From Antennarius striatus (lineage: Eukaryota > Chordata > Actinopteri > Lophiiformes > Antennariidae), in the NCBI RefSeq assembly GCF_040054535.1, contig NC_090793.1:20354001-20418000 (forward strand): a stretch of 64,000 nt of DNA, read 5' to 3'. The notes beneath the pieces were generated by a model. It made no database searches, was not told the DNA's origin, and saw only the letters and a list, made by a program, of their open reading frames with translations. Shown here in pieces: positions 13,501 through 23,580 of this stretch; position 1 is the stretch's first letter; every line of letters begins with the position of its first letter. Made by a program: the position numbers and the translations under genes.

Positions 13501-15110
13501 ATTCGAGCCAATCCCCCAGGGTTCTTCGCCCATTTGAACACTGTCATCCTCTGGTAGACCTAAAGAGTCCCTATAGATACAACCTTCTCCAAGACACCAG
13601 CCACAACATCCAACCTACCAATGGTGTCAGAGCCCACAGAACAGTTAATATCCTTTGTGGGACTCTTACCCCTCTCCAGTGTTTTTTTTAACTTCCTGCC
13701 CTGCAGATGCCCTTCGGTCAGGACCAGTCATCAGACCCTCTCCCGGTCCAACATCCAGTCACATTTCTCTTGGAGCCACAAATGACTTTTTGTTTAATTC
13801 ACTGGCAAGACAAATGTAAAATATCACTGTGCCAACTCTGTTACAGCTTGATGTGCTCATGGTTTGTGAACTTTCATCAGGGGTTGACCGTTTGTCCGAC
13901 ATCGTAGAGGACATGACGGGGCACAGACCGCCCATTTTCTTCAGACTGTGCTGGAAGTTCATCATTCCTGTGTTGTCGGTGGTGAGTCACAGGTTCTTCA
14001 TGGGTATCTGGGATTTGACATTTCCACTAGTGCTTTTTTCACTTCTCAGAGTGTCTGTGTGGGTTCTCTCCAGGTTCTCCGGCTTCCTCCAACCTCCAAT
14101 CACATGAAACCTAGTTAGATTGTTCACTATGAAATTATACGTGAGTGTGAGAATAAATGTTGTCAGTCTTTCTGTGTGATCCTGCGATGAACTGGCGACT
14201 CCTCCAGGGTGCACCCTGCCTCTCGCCCAGAGTCACCTGGGATGGGCTCCAACAACTCAAGAGATGATCTTAATCGTCTCATCTTCTGAACCAGCTGACC
14301 TTAACCTTCAGCATCACTGAAGGGAATCCATGACCCACAAATCTTTGTTCCTCTTTGATTTAAGAAAAGATTTTCTGTGTTCCATCTGCAGAACATCACA
14401 ATAATCTCACAAATATGCAGTTTTATTTTTTTGTTACTCATTTACTATTATGTAAATCCCTCCTTGGGCATCATTGTTCATCCACCGTGGACCTACATGC
14501 CCTGAAACCATGGAACATCTCCACCCACAGCAAACAGATCACAAACACAAACACTTTGCTTCTTACAACATACTAAAAACATACGTGCTGATTCTTTGCA
14601 TGTAGCTCTACCTGTCTGGGACTGTTCTCCAGTATTATAAGGACTTGTTCTGACAAAAATAACTTCCTCCACAGGTTTCCTTGATCCTGTACCTGGTGGA
14701 TTATAAGTACCTGACGCTCAACGACTACGTCTACCCTGACTGGGCGTACGCGCTGGGATGGACCATAATGCTCTTCATCATCCTCATGGTGCCGCTCTGG
14801 GCCGCTGGACAGATGTGTTGGACGCCAGGAACCCTCCGACAGGTTAGGGTCAATCAATCAATCCATCCATCCACCAACCAACCACCCATCACTGAGCTTC
14901 TGCTCTAGAGGTCCAATCTCACGAGTCGCTCAAGACCCGGCGTGATGTCATATCCTGACCGGCCATCTTGTTCCACTCGTCCTAAACGTGACTTCCTGTT
15001 TGTTCCAGCGTTGGTCCATCCTCTGTCGTCCTGCTGAAGGTCCGTCCCCCAGGAACAGCAAGAAGGGACAGGAGACTGTGGAGCTAACGGCGTCAGCAGT
15101 GACATCATAG
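10543..15110 (+). CDS. Na+/Cl- dependent SLC6 transporter, GAT2/BGT1-like
   Basis: Twelve-helix plasma-membrane symporter of the SLC6 family, probably for GABA, betaine, taurine or a related small solute. Exons: 10543-10714, 10813-10947, 11046-11183, 11786-11873, 11984-12116, 12196-12330, 12541-12644, 12751-12875, 12949-13061, 13134-13271, 13369-13471, 13881-13981, 14675-14842, 15009-15110. Together they make 1755 nt and 584 aa, normal for the family, and all junctions keep frame with GT-AG sites. TM1 reads [21 protein letters not shown] disulfide loop ([11 protein letters not shown]) and NSSN, NVTS and NQT glycosylation sites follow TM3. TM6 TQ and S (TQILFSYS) and TM7 N..TS fit the chloride site. 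Odd points: Asn replaces the Glu of GAT2/BGT1 in TM1 (AGNVIGLGN), and TM8 reads VDTHF rather than DSQF. The start is the first in-frame ATG; an upstream exon is not excluded. The exact paralogue is uncertain. Confidence 0.92.
13985..14290 (+). repeat. Dispersed teleost repeat in SLC6 intron 12 (copy 2 of 3)
   Basis: Blocks in order: TGTGGGTTCTCTCCAGGTTC, CCGGCTTCCTCCAACCTCCA, a CACTATGAAATT block, GATGAACTGGCGACTCCTCC, AGGGTGCACCCTGCCTCTCG, and TGGGATGGGCTCCAAC. This is a very common teleost interspersed repeat as I remember it. Its class is not certain. It explains most of the unusually long intron 12 (13982-14674). Confidence 0.75.
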
Positions 15111-15167
15111 TGTGACCGCTGAGGTCAGACCCTCCAGACTCCCCCAGCAGAACTAAACTGGAGTCAT

Positions 15168-15173
15168 AATAAA
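15168..15173 (+). terminator. Poly(A) signal of the SLC6 gene
   Basis: AATAAA 58 nt after the stop codon at 15110. It is the first canonical signal on this strand. Confidence 0.7.
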
Positions 15174-16399
15174 CGTTGGTTTGAATCCCCGCTGACGTCT
15201 GAGCTTCAGTGTTTCCCTTTCAGCACCAGGAGGAAACACGAGGAGGAACCGAACGAGACGTGGAATAAAAGCATCAGAAAACGAGACGTGAGCTCCTCAG
15301 GGTTCGACCTGCTCAGAGAATCAGCTTCAGAGCAGCTGGACTGGAGCATGAGATCAGCCGTCACATCAAGTTAAAGCAGCAAAGATCCGTTTTTACACTC
15401 AGATCTGAAGTCACGCTCTCAGACGTGGTCGGGTTTCAGTCGGTTCCTCGTGTTTCCTTTGGCCCGTCTCCTCAGAGGATCTGGGCTCCAGCCCAGGTCA
15501 TGTGTTGGGTTTCCATGTTCTCCGTGTTCTCCGGGGGGGATTGTGCAACATGTTTCTGCACAGTGGTGATGATGATGATGAGGAGGAGAAAGCCTTCATC
15601 TCCCTGCAGCTGTTACAGAACCTGAACGCTGATGGATTCCCACCGTTTGAACGTGAGCTGGGTTCTCCGTCTGTCGGCCCCCAGATGAACCCCCGACCTG
15701 TCCGGGGTGAACCCCGTCAGCTGGGAAAGGCTCCAACCCCGCCTATTTCTGTTGGGCTGGGTCTCAACATCCGAACCATTTGTCTGCCACGTGGAGGACT
15801 TTATTTTTATCAGGCTGAAGGGAAAATATTCAGCTTTCAAGGCCCAGAAGAGACGGAATGAGAGGAGATAAATCTGAGGAACGCTCTGGAAGCATTTAAA
15901 TATTACTGATGCTTCAGCCTGCAGATAAGACATATCGAGATAAATATAGAAAATTATAAGATTATTTGTGGAAGGGATCATTTCTTTACTTTTTATGTAA
16001 AAAAAACAACATTTTTATAGAGACTAGAAAAAGCATTATTTCATGAACAAAAGAATAAATCTTCCAGTGGAGTCGATTCCAGAGAGAACAAGGATTTCAA
16101 ATAAAATCATGAGGTGAAGGTTAGTCCTGCTTTTTATTTTCATCATGTGAAGTTTGAAGCCATCAAAAACCTTCTTGAGGCCTCGGAGGGAACTTCTGTC
16201 TTTTCAGGAACCAAGTTTACACAATTCCTTCACGGAACATTGCATGTCTTGACACTTTAACTCTCCAGAAACACTTCCTGGCCTTTTGGAGCAGGGCGTG
16301 GTCTTCCTCAGGCAATCAGAGGTGAAGGGGTTCGAACGCATGTCATCTGGTTGGAGCTGGGAAGCCGGTGGAGCAACACCTGGCAGCACTGACATCCAC

Positions 16400-17350
16400 A
16401 TGTTGCGCGGTTCTGGATGTTACGCACACTCTGTAGCGCCAGAACCGGGGGTGTTTTTGGACACACACCTCTCAGATTCAAGAAGGGACGCGTTGCGAAA
16501 TGCGTGAAACTGAGATTTGAGCGCCGATCAAGAGGCGGCCACTTTTTACGCGCAGGAGAAACAGATTATTGGTGCGTGTTGGAGTCTGACGCACCCAAAA
16601 CCCTGTTTGTTGTTGAGTGAGCTGCAGGATTCTGTCTCCTCCTCCCTGATGGAAGTGACAGACGTGAGGAGGTGAAGTTACCAATCGCTGCTCCGCCGGG
16701 AACGCGTTCCGTTCGCACGTGTTCTCCGGTTCGTCCAAATACTTTCTTCTTGGACTTTGATCCAATCGATCTGCAGCACGTGTGATCACATTGTGTCCCT
16801 GCGTGTCCGTGGCATTGTTCGGTGTCGTGTGTGACGTCAGCACCGTGATCCCAACAGTTCCGTCAGGTGCGTGCGCATCCGTCTCCCTCCTGTTCTCCGT
16901 GCGTAATGAAGGATGGACGCGTTTAGAGCGCCGTTAATGACACAAACCTTACCGGCGCGCTCATCCCGTTAATTCTGAGGCCTGCGTGGGTATTGGTTCC
17001 ACTTCTGCGTGATCAGATCCATTCACTGATCGGGACGCACAGAGAACTCCTCCACCGGGACGCCGGTCCCCGTTCCCGTGCGCTCCCGCTGTGAACTCCT
17101 GACGAACGGGGAATAAACCGGAGGGCCGTAACGATCCTAACAGGTGAACCAGCAGGTGGTTCGGTTCCGGTCCAGGTGGGGGACACCTGGGTTCTGACGG
17201 TCTATTTTTAACCTGTCAGATAAGAGGCGACAGAAAGGTGTGATCACACTCAGGCTGACCTGTGCGCCACATTCAATCAGATAAAAACCTGTTCAACAGA
17301 GACAGACACGACGGGCCCGGACCGTCTCACCGGGGACCGGATCCGGTGTA
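16400..17350. promoter_or_regulatory. CpG-rich segment, possible orphan promoter
   Basis: The density of CG dinucleotides and of runs such as GGTCCCCGTTCCCGTGCGCTC is clearly above that of the flanks. On the minus strand there is a good donor-like GCCG|GTAAGG at about 16949-16954. No ORF with homology follows on either strand. It could be the first exon and promoter of a non-coding transcript, or a regulatory CpG island. Confidence 0.35.
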
Positions 17351-18631
17351 CTGATCCGGTGCTGGGGCGCCACCCCGACCCCCAAAGGCTCCAGATACAG
17401 AATCCACACGCTAGGAGGTGAAACACGGGGTGTAAGGGGAAGAACCAACGCCAAGTTTTACCAACACAAGATAAACGTTCGTCAAGCAGATAATAAATGT
17501 AGATTAAAAGTGAATTAATAGCGTTTAATTTTGCTGAATGTCATTCTATCATGTATTCATAAGTTCTCCAAAACCATTCAAGTAACTGAAGAAGCATTAA
17601 CGTTATTATAATGAAGCACAACTCATATTTAAATGATTAGTAGATGAAAGGAGCTGAATTATCAGAGTTTGAACTTGAGCATAAATCTGAGTGTCTGTCT
17701 GGGGGTGTGGGGGGGTGTGATGATTTAAATCATGAGGGCCTAGGAGCAGCCAGGCTGAACAGCCTCCAATCAAACACCTCCCACCCCTTACAGACAATAT
17801 TAGAGGGCAGAAAATATGCATAATCCAGTTAGTGTTGTTAAATCTTCAATTTTAACTTGTTGTAAGACTGTTAGCTAATCTGGGGGGGGGGGGGTCAGTG
17901 CCTGAGGCCTTCCTGTGTGGCATTTATGTGTTCCAACTGTCGGCCCTTGGATTTTCTATCTGATAATTCTAATTCAATGTCTAGTGTTGCTGGGGGGGGG
18001 GGGGGGGCTCATCACCATTATTATTCCTGCTCCACGCTTTATTCACTGAAATGAAGTTGTAGCTGCTGCTGAGGAAAGCTGTGCTAACACACTGTCAGCG
18101 CTTTCAATGCACAGAACTGTGGAATAGGATTTGTGCAATTAGCTTACATTCATTTAAGAAGGGTCTTAAAGCTGGGGGGGTTAAGTTGTGCAGATCGGAT
18201 GTCTAATCTGAGTACAGGCTGTCGGTTACTGTCGTTTATTTTAAGCTTCACACAGTCCTGTGAGTTCATATAGATTTGATTCTCCTCTGACCTGCAGAGC
18301 AGAAACACTTCCTGAGCCGTGTGAGTGTGTCCTGTCTCAGTTTCTGCAGCCCAAAGCCAGTAATTAGATTATAATCTGACAGTAACTGCTTTTATCAATA
18401 TTAAATCTGATCATTCAATTTGTCGTTAGGGTGAAAGACTTGTTTTATAAACTGGTTTTCTTACTTTAATTCCAGTTTCTTGTCACTGCAGGGTATGGAT
18501 TTGAGTCCAAACCTGGGTGTGTGTCGCCCCCTGGCGGCCACACGCCGTCACTGCTCACACCTCCACCTGTGGGAGGTGTTTCCTCTACCTCCTCCACCAG
18601 GATCCGACCAGCGCGCTTCTGTTTACCTGAT

Positions 18632-18633
<2 letters not shown>

Positions 18634-18724
<91 letters not shown>
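18634..18724. repeat. (CA)n microsatellite
   Basis: About 45 uninterrupted CA units. Confidence 0.97.
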
Positions 18725-18725
<1 letters not shown>

Positions 18726-18802
18726 ACTGCTCCTGTTAGGTGTTACTAATTTCGTGTATTAATTTGTTTAATTAATTTGTCGAACAAAAATTCATAAACA
18801 AA

Positions 18803-19030
18803 TGATTAGAATTGAATAAACACTGATTAATATTGAATAAACACTGATTAATATTGAATAAACACTGATTAATATTGAATAAACACTAATTAATATTGAA
18901 TAAACACTAATTAATATTGAATAAACACTAATTAATATTGAATAAACACTGATTAATATTGAATAAACACTGATTAATATTGAATAAACACGAATTAAAA
19001 TTGAATAAACACTAATTAATAATGAATAAA
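18803..19030. repeat. 21-bp AT-rich minisatellite
   Basis: About eleven copies of ATTAATATTGAATAAACACTG, with G/A variants in the last base and more divergence at the 3' end. Each unit contains AATAAA. Confidence 0.93.
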
Positions 19031-19643
19031 GACTTTACTTTCTGACTGGCGGTTGTGACGCTGGACGACCAGACGGGGGCGCTCTCTGCAGCAGAAACTG
19101 TTTAAGGCCAGTGATATAAAAGATAAGACAGTGGATGGAAACATTGTGCGGATGTGCTGCTGGTGGGGGCCTCCGTGATTCCTCCACCCACGTTAGGGGG
19201 GGGGGGTAGTTGACTCCGGTGCACAGACTAGGAGGGGGTGTCGTGGAATCCTGCGGCTGACGGGGGGGGGGGGTGGACTCCGGTGACTGCACGGCTCAGG
19301 GATGGGGAGGCATGTCGGGACAGGACCGGGTGTGAGGCGTTCCAGCCTGTCTGGATCAGTTTGTTTGCCCTCAGGAGGGGCATTTCTGCGTGTTTTTGTA
19401 ACACTGATCGTGTGGCAGAATAACAGCAGATGTTCACAGGGACTGAATCTAAAAATTAATTCACTGAATGAACAATTATGAGCAGCCAGCGTGACGGGGG
19501 GGGGTTCACCTCAGATGCCCCATCCGAACGGGGCAGTAAACCAGATTTAGATCCTCATGTTGCGTTTAATGACCCTTAAATTTTAATGTGGAACACATGA
19601 TTCCAAATAGGAGCAAGACATTGGGTGATGTTAAGTATAATTT

Positions 19644-19647
<4 letters not shown>

Positions 19648-19703
<56 letters not shown>

Positions 19704-19721
19704 GTGCGTGCGTGTGCGTGT
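19648..19721. repeat. (TG)n microsatellite with CG interruptions
   Basis: About 36 TG units; the 3' end is broken by several CG steps (GTGCGTGCGTGTGCG). Confidence 0.95.
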
Positions 19722-19992
19722 GTTAACCTGTTGATCTTGTGCTCTGTCCTGTCCTGGGGGGTGTTTCTAGTCACAGTAAAGGTTGTTTTTAATTACATTT
19801 ATTTAAATTAATACAATTAAAACCAGGCAGCAGTGAAGAGTGGGATTTTATTTTATTTTGTTTTATTTGACAGCTTGAAGGACTCCAGATGAACCCTGAG
19901 GAGATTAACAGAAAACAAACGCTGACGGATTATTCTGAGGATCTAAACGTTTTATTTTATTTACAGTCTAATTTCCACTCATTTCTTATATT

Positions 19993-19998
19993 TTTATT
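19993..19998 (-). terminator. Poly(A) signal of claudin-1
   Basis: AATAAA on the minus strand about 87 nt after the stop codon of the claudin gene. Confidence 0.6.
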
Positions 19999-20084
19999 CA
20001 ATAACAAACATTGATTCTCCCCAGTGACTGGAGTTAATGCCCCCCCCATAAACAATAAACAAACATCTGTCCTGGGGGGCGGTC

Positions 20085-21571
20085 CTACACGTAGTCCTTC
20101 CCGGGTTGGCCTGCGGAGCGGGAGGGGGGGTAGCGGGGTGATTTGCCCGAGCCCCCGCCGGAGCAGTGGCAGCAGAGGAACGCCCCCCCGATGATGGTGA
20201 GACAAGCTGCCCCCCAGCCCACGTAGAGGGCGCTTCCGAACTCGTACCTGCAACAGTTCACACAGGATGGGTTACCCCCACGGTCAGGTCAGCGGGGGCT
20301 CCTGGAGGATGCTCTGGTTGCCGTGGCAACCCGGTGGCGATGCTAACCGTTTCCAGCTGTCTTTGTGGTAAAACGACTCACCTGGAGTTGGTGGGGGTGA
20401 AGGGGTTGTAGAAGTCCTTGGCTATCCTGTTGCCGTACCAGGAAGTGCCCACCAGGGCCAGCAGACCTGGAGCCCCCCCCAGAGGAGAAACATCACACCG
20501 TTTCATCAGACGGGCTGAAACATGACGAACGCTTTGACGACGAGTCGTCTGGACGTTGTGTAAAGATGTTTCTTCATGGGGGAGGAAACGGGCCAATCAG
20601 ACGCCAGGTGAGGTGTTGGGACTCTCACCAGCGATGATGAAGATGACCCCCCCGGTCAGAGCCACCTTGTCCTTCTGCTCCGGGTTGTCCGCCATGCAGG
20701 TGGTGCACCTCATGCCCACCGTCTCCACCAGGATGGAGATGAAGCTCAGCAGGATGGAGGCCAGCATCAGCCCCCGGGTGCCCTGAACGATCCCTGGAGG
20801 CAGAGGGAAGTAGTCAGACACAGGTCAGAGGTCGTCCAGCTGGGGTCCAAACACTCCTTCAGATGGTTTTTAACAGGAGAAGCTGCTGTTGCTGTTTTCC
20901 TAATATAGAAATTAAAAATCCTCCAAGTGGACTCATCTACATGACCACAATAGTCCTAACCTCACACCTCCCATGACGTCTGCTCCACCAAACCACAGAA
21001 GAAGAAACCGTTTGAACCTCCAGCAGCTGGTATTTGGCCGACATGTCTCTGCTTGTGTGGAGGCGCCACAGGGAGGGAATAAAACCCTTCCCTTAACCTC
21101 CAGGAGGATTTTAAATGACCAGACACATTCACACATTTATCCTTCACCATCAACAAGCAGAACAAACAACCTTAAACATCTAATATTTAAATGTTTTTAA
21201 TATTTACAATCACAAAATCCCAAATTGACTCTTGAATATGAAGCCATTCATTGTGTTTTCTTCACGTTAGCAGAATAAAACACATTCAGGACATGATGTT
21301 CTGTAGGACTCTGATCAGATGATGCTTTCTGGAGGTGGAGAACGTTACCTGGCAGCTGGAGGAGCGAGTCGTAGACTTTACACTGGACCTGACCGGTGCT
21401 CTGCGACACACAGGTCCTCCACAGGCCTTCATACATGGCCTGAGCTGTGATGATGTTGTCTCCGGCGTACGACGAAGCTTTCCATTCCACCATGACCGTG
21501 GACGCTATCGAGCCGATGAACCCCAAAAAGGCCAGCGTGAAGCCAAGGAGCTGCAAACCGGCGTTGGCCAT
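20085..21571 (-). CDS. cldn1: Claudin-1-like tight junction protein
   Basis: Four-helix tight-junction strand protein that sets the paracellular barrier of epithelia. Exons in transcript order: 21571-21349, 20793-20629, 20466-20382, 20247-20085 (223+165+85+163 nt), giving 211 aa, the length of human claudin-1, with the usual claudin-1/-7 exon sizes. It begins [20 protein letters not shown]. The first loop has the claudin signature as [16 protein letters not shown], preceded by [17 protein letters not shown]. Membrane segments lie near residues 8-28, 80-100, 117-137 and 163-183. The C terminus GKDYV is a PDZ ligand for ZO proteins. In extracellular loop 1 the usual W(30) motif region reads VEWKAS. 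Claudin-7 is the nearest alternative; the [11 protein letters not shown] start, the GKDYV end and the 3q28-29 neighbourhood favour claudin-1. Its 3' end faces the SLC6 gene. Confidence 0.93.
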
Positions 21572-21864
21572 CGGAATCTGTGAGAGCCGAAAAAGTTCCC
21601 AAAAACGATGGAAAGATTCCAAAAAAGGTGGAAAAGTCAGGCGGATGTAGTTCCTGCTGGTATTTGGGTGGAGGAGCTGATCCAAACACACTGCTGCTAC
21701 CTGGACATCATCAGGAATACCTTCCAGGGGAGGGAGGGTCCAGGAATGTCAGCGGTTCAGAGGGGCAGGAGGACACCTAGTGGTGGCCTTCTGCAACTGC
21801 ACTCCAAAGTTATTACAATAGTACAGTATAGATGTAGTACCATAGTAGGGTATAGTGAGTAGAG

Positions 21865-23068
21865 CAGGGGTGTCAAACTCATTTTCACATCAGCATCACG
21901 ACTGTCCTCAAAGGGCCAGATGTAACTAATAAATGTAACTAAATGTAACTCAGTGTAATGTAACTAAATGTAACTACTCCTTAATGTAACTAATAAATGT
22001 AACTAAATGTAACTCAGTGTAATGTAACTAAATGTAACTACTCCTTAATGTACCTAATAAATGTAACTAAATGTAACTCAGTGTAATGTAACTAAATGTA
22101 ACTACTCCTTAATGTAACTAATAAATGTAACTAAATGTAACTCAGTGTAATGTAACTAAATGTAACTACTCCTTAATGTAACTAATAAATGTAACTAAAT
22201 GTAACTCAGTGTAATGTAACTAAATGTAACTACTCCTTAATGTAACTAATAAATGTAACTAAATGTAACTCAGTGTAATGTAACTAAATGTAACTACTCC
22301 TTAATGTAACTAATAAATGTAACTAAATGTAACTCAGTGTAATGTAACTAAATGTAACTACTCCTTAATGTAACTAATAAATGTAACTAAATGTAACTCA
22401 GTGTAATGTAACTAAATGTAACTACTCCTTAATGTAACTAATAAATGTAACTAAATGTAACTCAGTGTAATGTAACTAAATGTAACTACTCCTTAATGTA
22501 ACTAATAAATGTAACTAAATGTAACTCAGTGTAATGTAACTAAATGTAACTACTCCTTAATGTAACTAATAAATGTAACTAAATGTAACTCAGTGTAATG
22601 TAACTAAATGTAACTACTCCTTAATGTAACTAATAAATGTAACTAAATGTAACTCAGTGTAATGTAACTAAATGTAACTACTCCTTAATGTTAAATAACT
22701 GAATTTCTGACTGATTCTAGTTCCAAACATTACAGTTAGACAGAAAAAACATGTTTGTTTGTTTCTCTGTTCTAACATAAATCCTTTTCATTTGTCAGGT
22801 TATTAAACCCACAGAACTCCATCAATCAAGGATCAAACTATCAATCAATAAAGAAAAATAACATCAGACACAAGTTAGGACGTTAACTTTGTTCACAATG
22901 TTTAGTCAGCTGGGCTGAACTACTGCATTGTGGGTAATGTAGTTTCTGGTCAAAGCACACTTTTGACCTATTTATTTTTAGACTCTTTGACCTTTTATGC
23001 TCTGGCGGGCCACTTAAATGATGTGGAGGGCCACATTTGGCCCCCAGGCCTTGAGTTTGACACATGTG
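21865..23068. mobile_element. Non-autonomous hAT-like DNA transposon carrying a satellite array
   Basis: The left end starts CAGGGGTGTCAAACTCA and the right end reads TTGAGTTTGACACATGTG, forming terminal inverted repeats of about 17 bp with a few mismatches. The 8 bp outside each end (gagtagag / tagtagac) match at six of eight positions, as for an aged hAT target duplication. Sub-terminal GGGCCAGATGTAACT and GGGCCACATTTGGCCCCCAG match the common fish hAT-type short elements as I recall them. No transposase ORF is present. The body is mostly a 64-bp tandem array (separate entry), with about 380 bp of unique sequence at the right. Confidence 0.8.
21917..22690. repeat. 64-bp satellite inside the hAT-like element
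   Basis: About twelve nearly identical copies of a 64-bp unit. The unit is itself built from ATGTAACTAA-type sub-repeats and ends CTACTCCTTA. Copies differ by very few bases (for example one TACCTAAT for TAACTAAT), so the array is young or homogenised. Confidence 0.95.
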
Positions 23069-23293
23069 TAGTAGACACTCATATATAAACCTGAGAACTC
23101 TTGTCACAGGTAGTCAAAAATCTGGAACTATTCATGAAATCTATGTATGGATACCTTTAACTGGTTGAGATCCCTGTCTGCTCCGTGTGGTTATCTGAGG
23201 GTCATTTAACTTATAGACGACTGAAACCACAACTAGTTTAGGAACAGTTTCTGACTTAATGAGTAAAAAGAGAATGATTGACTTGGACCAGGA

Positions 23294-23301
23294 ACACACA
23301 C

Positions 23302-23391
<90 letters not shown>
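23294..23391. repeat. (CA)n microsatellite
   Basis: About 45 CA units preceded by CACCCACC variants, 190 bp before the cpn2 coding exon. Confidence 0.96.
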
Positions 23392-23393
<2 letters not shown>

Positions 23394-23580
23394 CCCTGTC
23401 TGTTTGTTTTCTGTCAGTCAATAATGACTCAGCCCTGACAGACCTCCAGAGAGAACCAGCTTCATGATTCCACTGAACCTCCAGGGATCAGCGGTAGGTT
23501 GATCTGATCGTCTGTCTCTGGACAGAATTATGGTGCTTTTAATGCAGAGCAAACAGGACTTTGGTTTCCTGTAGGTTCAC

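Larger units (their letters stand above)
15111..20084. other. Spacer between the SLC6 gene and claudin-1; no gene seen
   Basis: Both flanking genes have their 3' ends here (convergent). The spacer holds a fragment of the dispersed repeat (about 15690-15755, GACCTGTCCGGGGTGAACCC then GTCAGCTGGGAAAGGCTCC), a CpG-rich block (16400-17350), poly-G runs (17882-17893, 17992-18007, 19198-19207, 19262-19272) and three tandem repeats. No coding homology was recognised. Confidence 0.6.
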
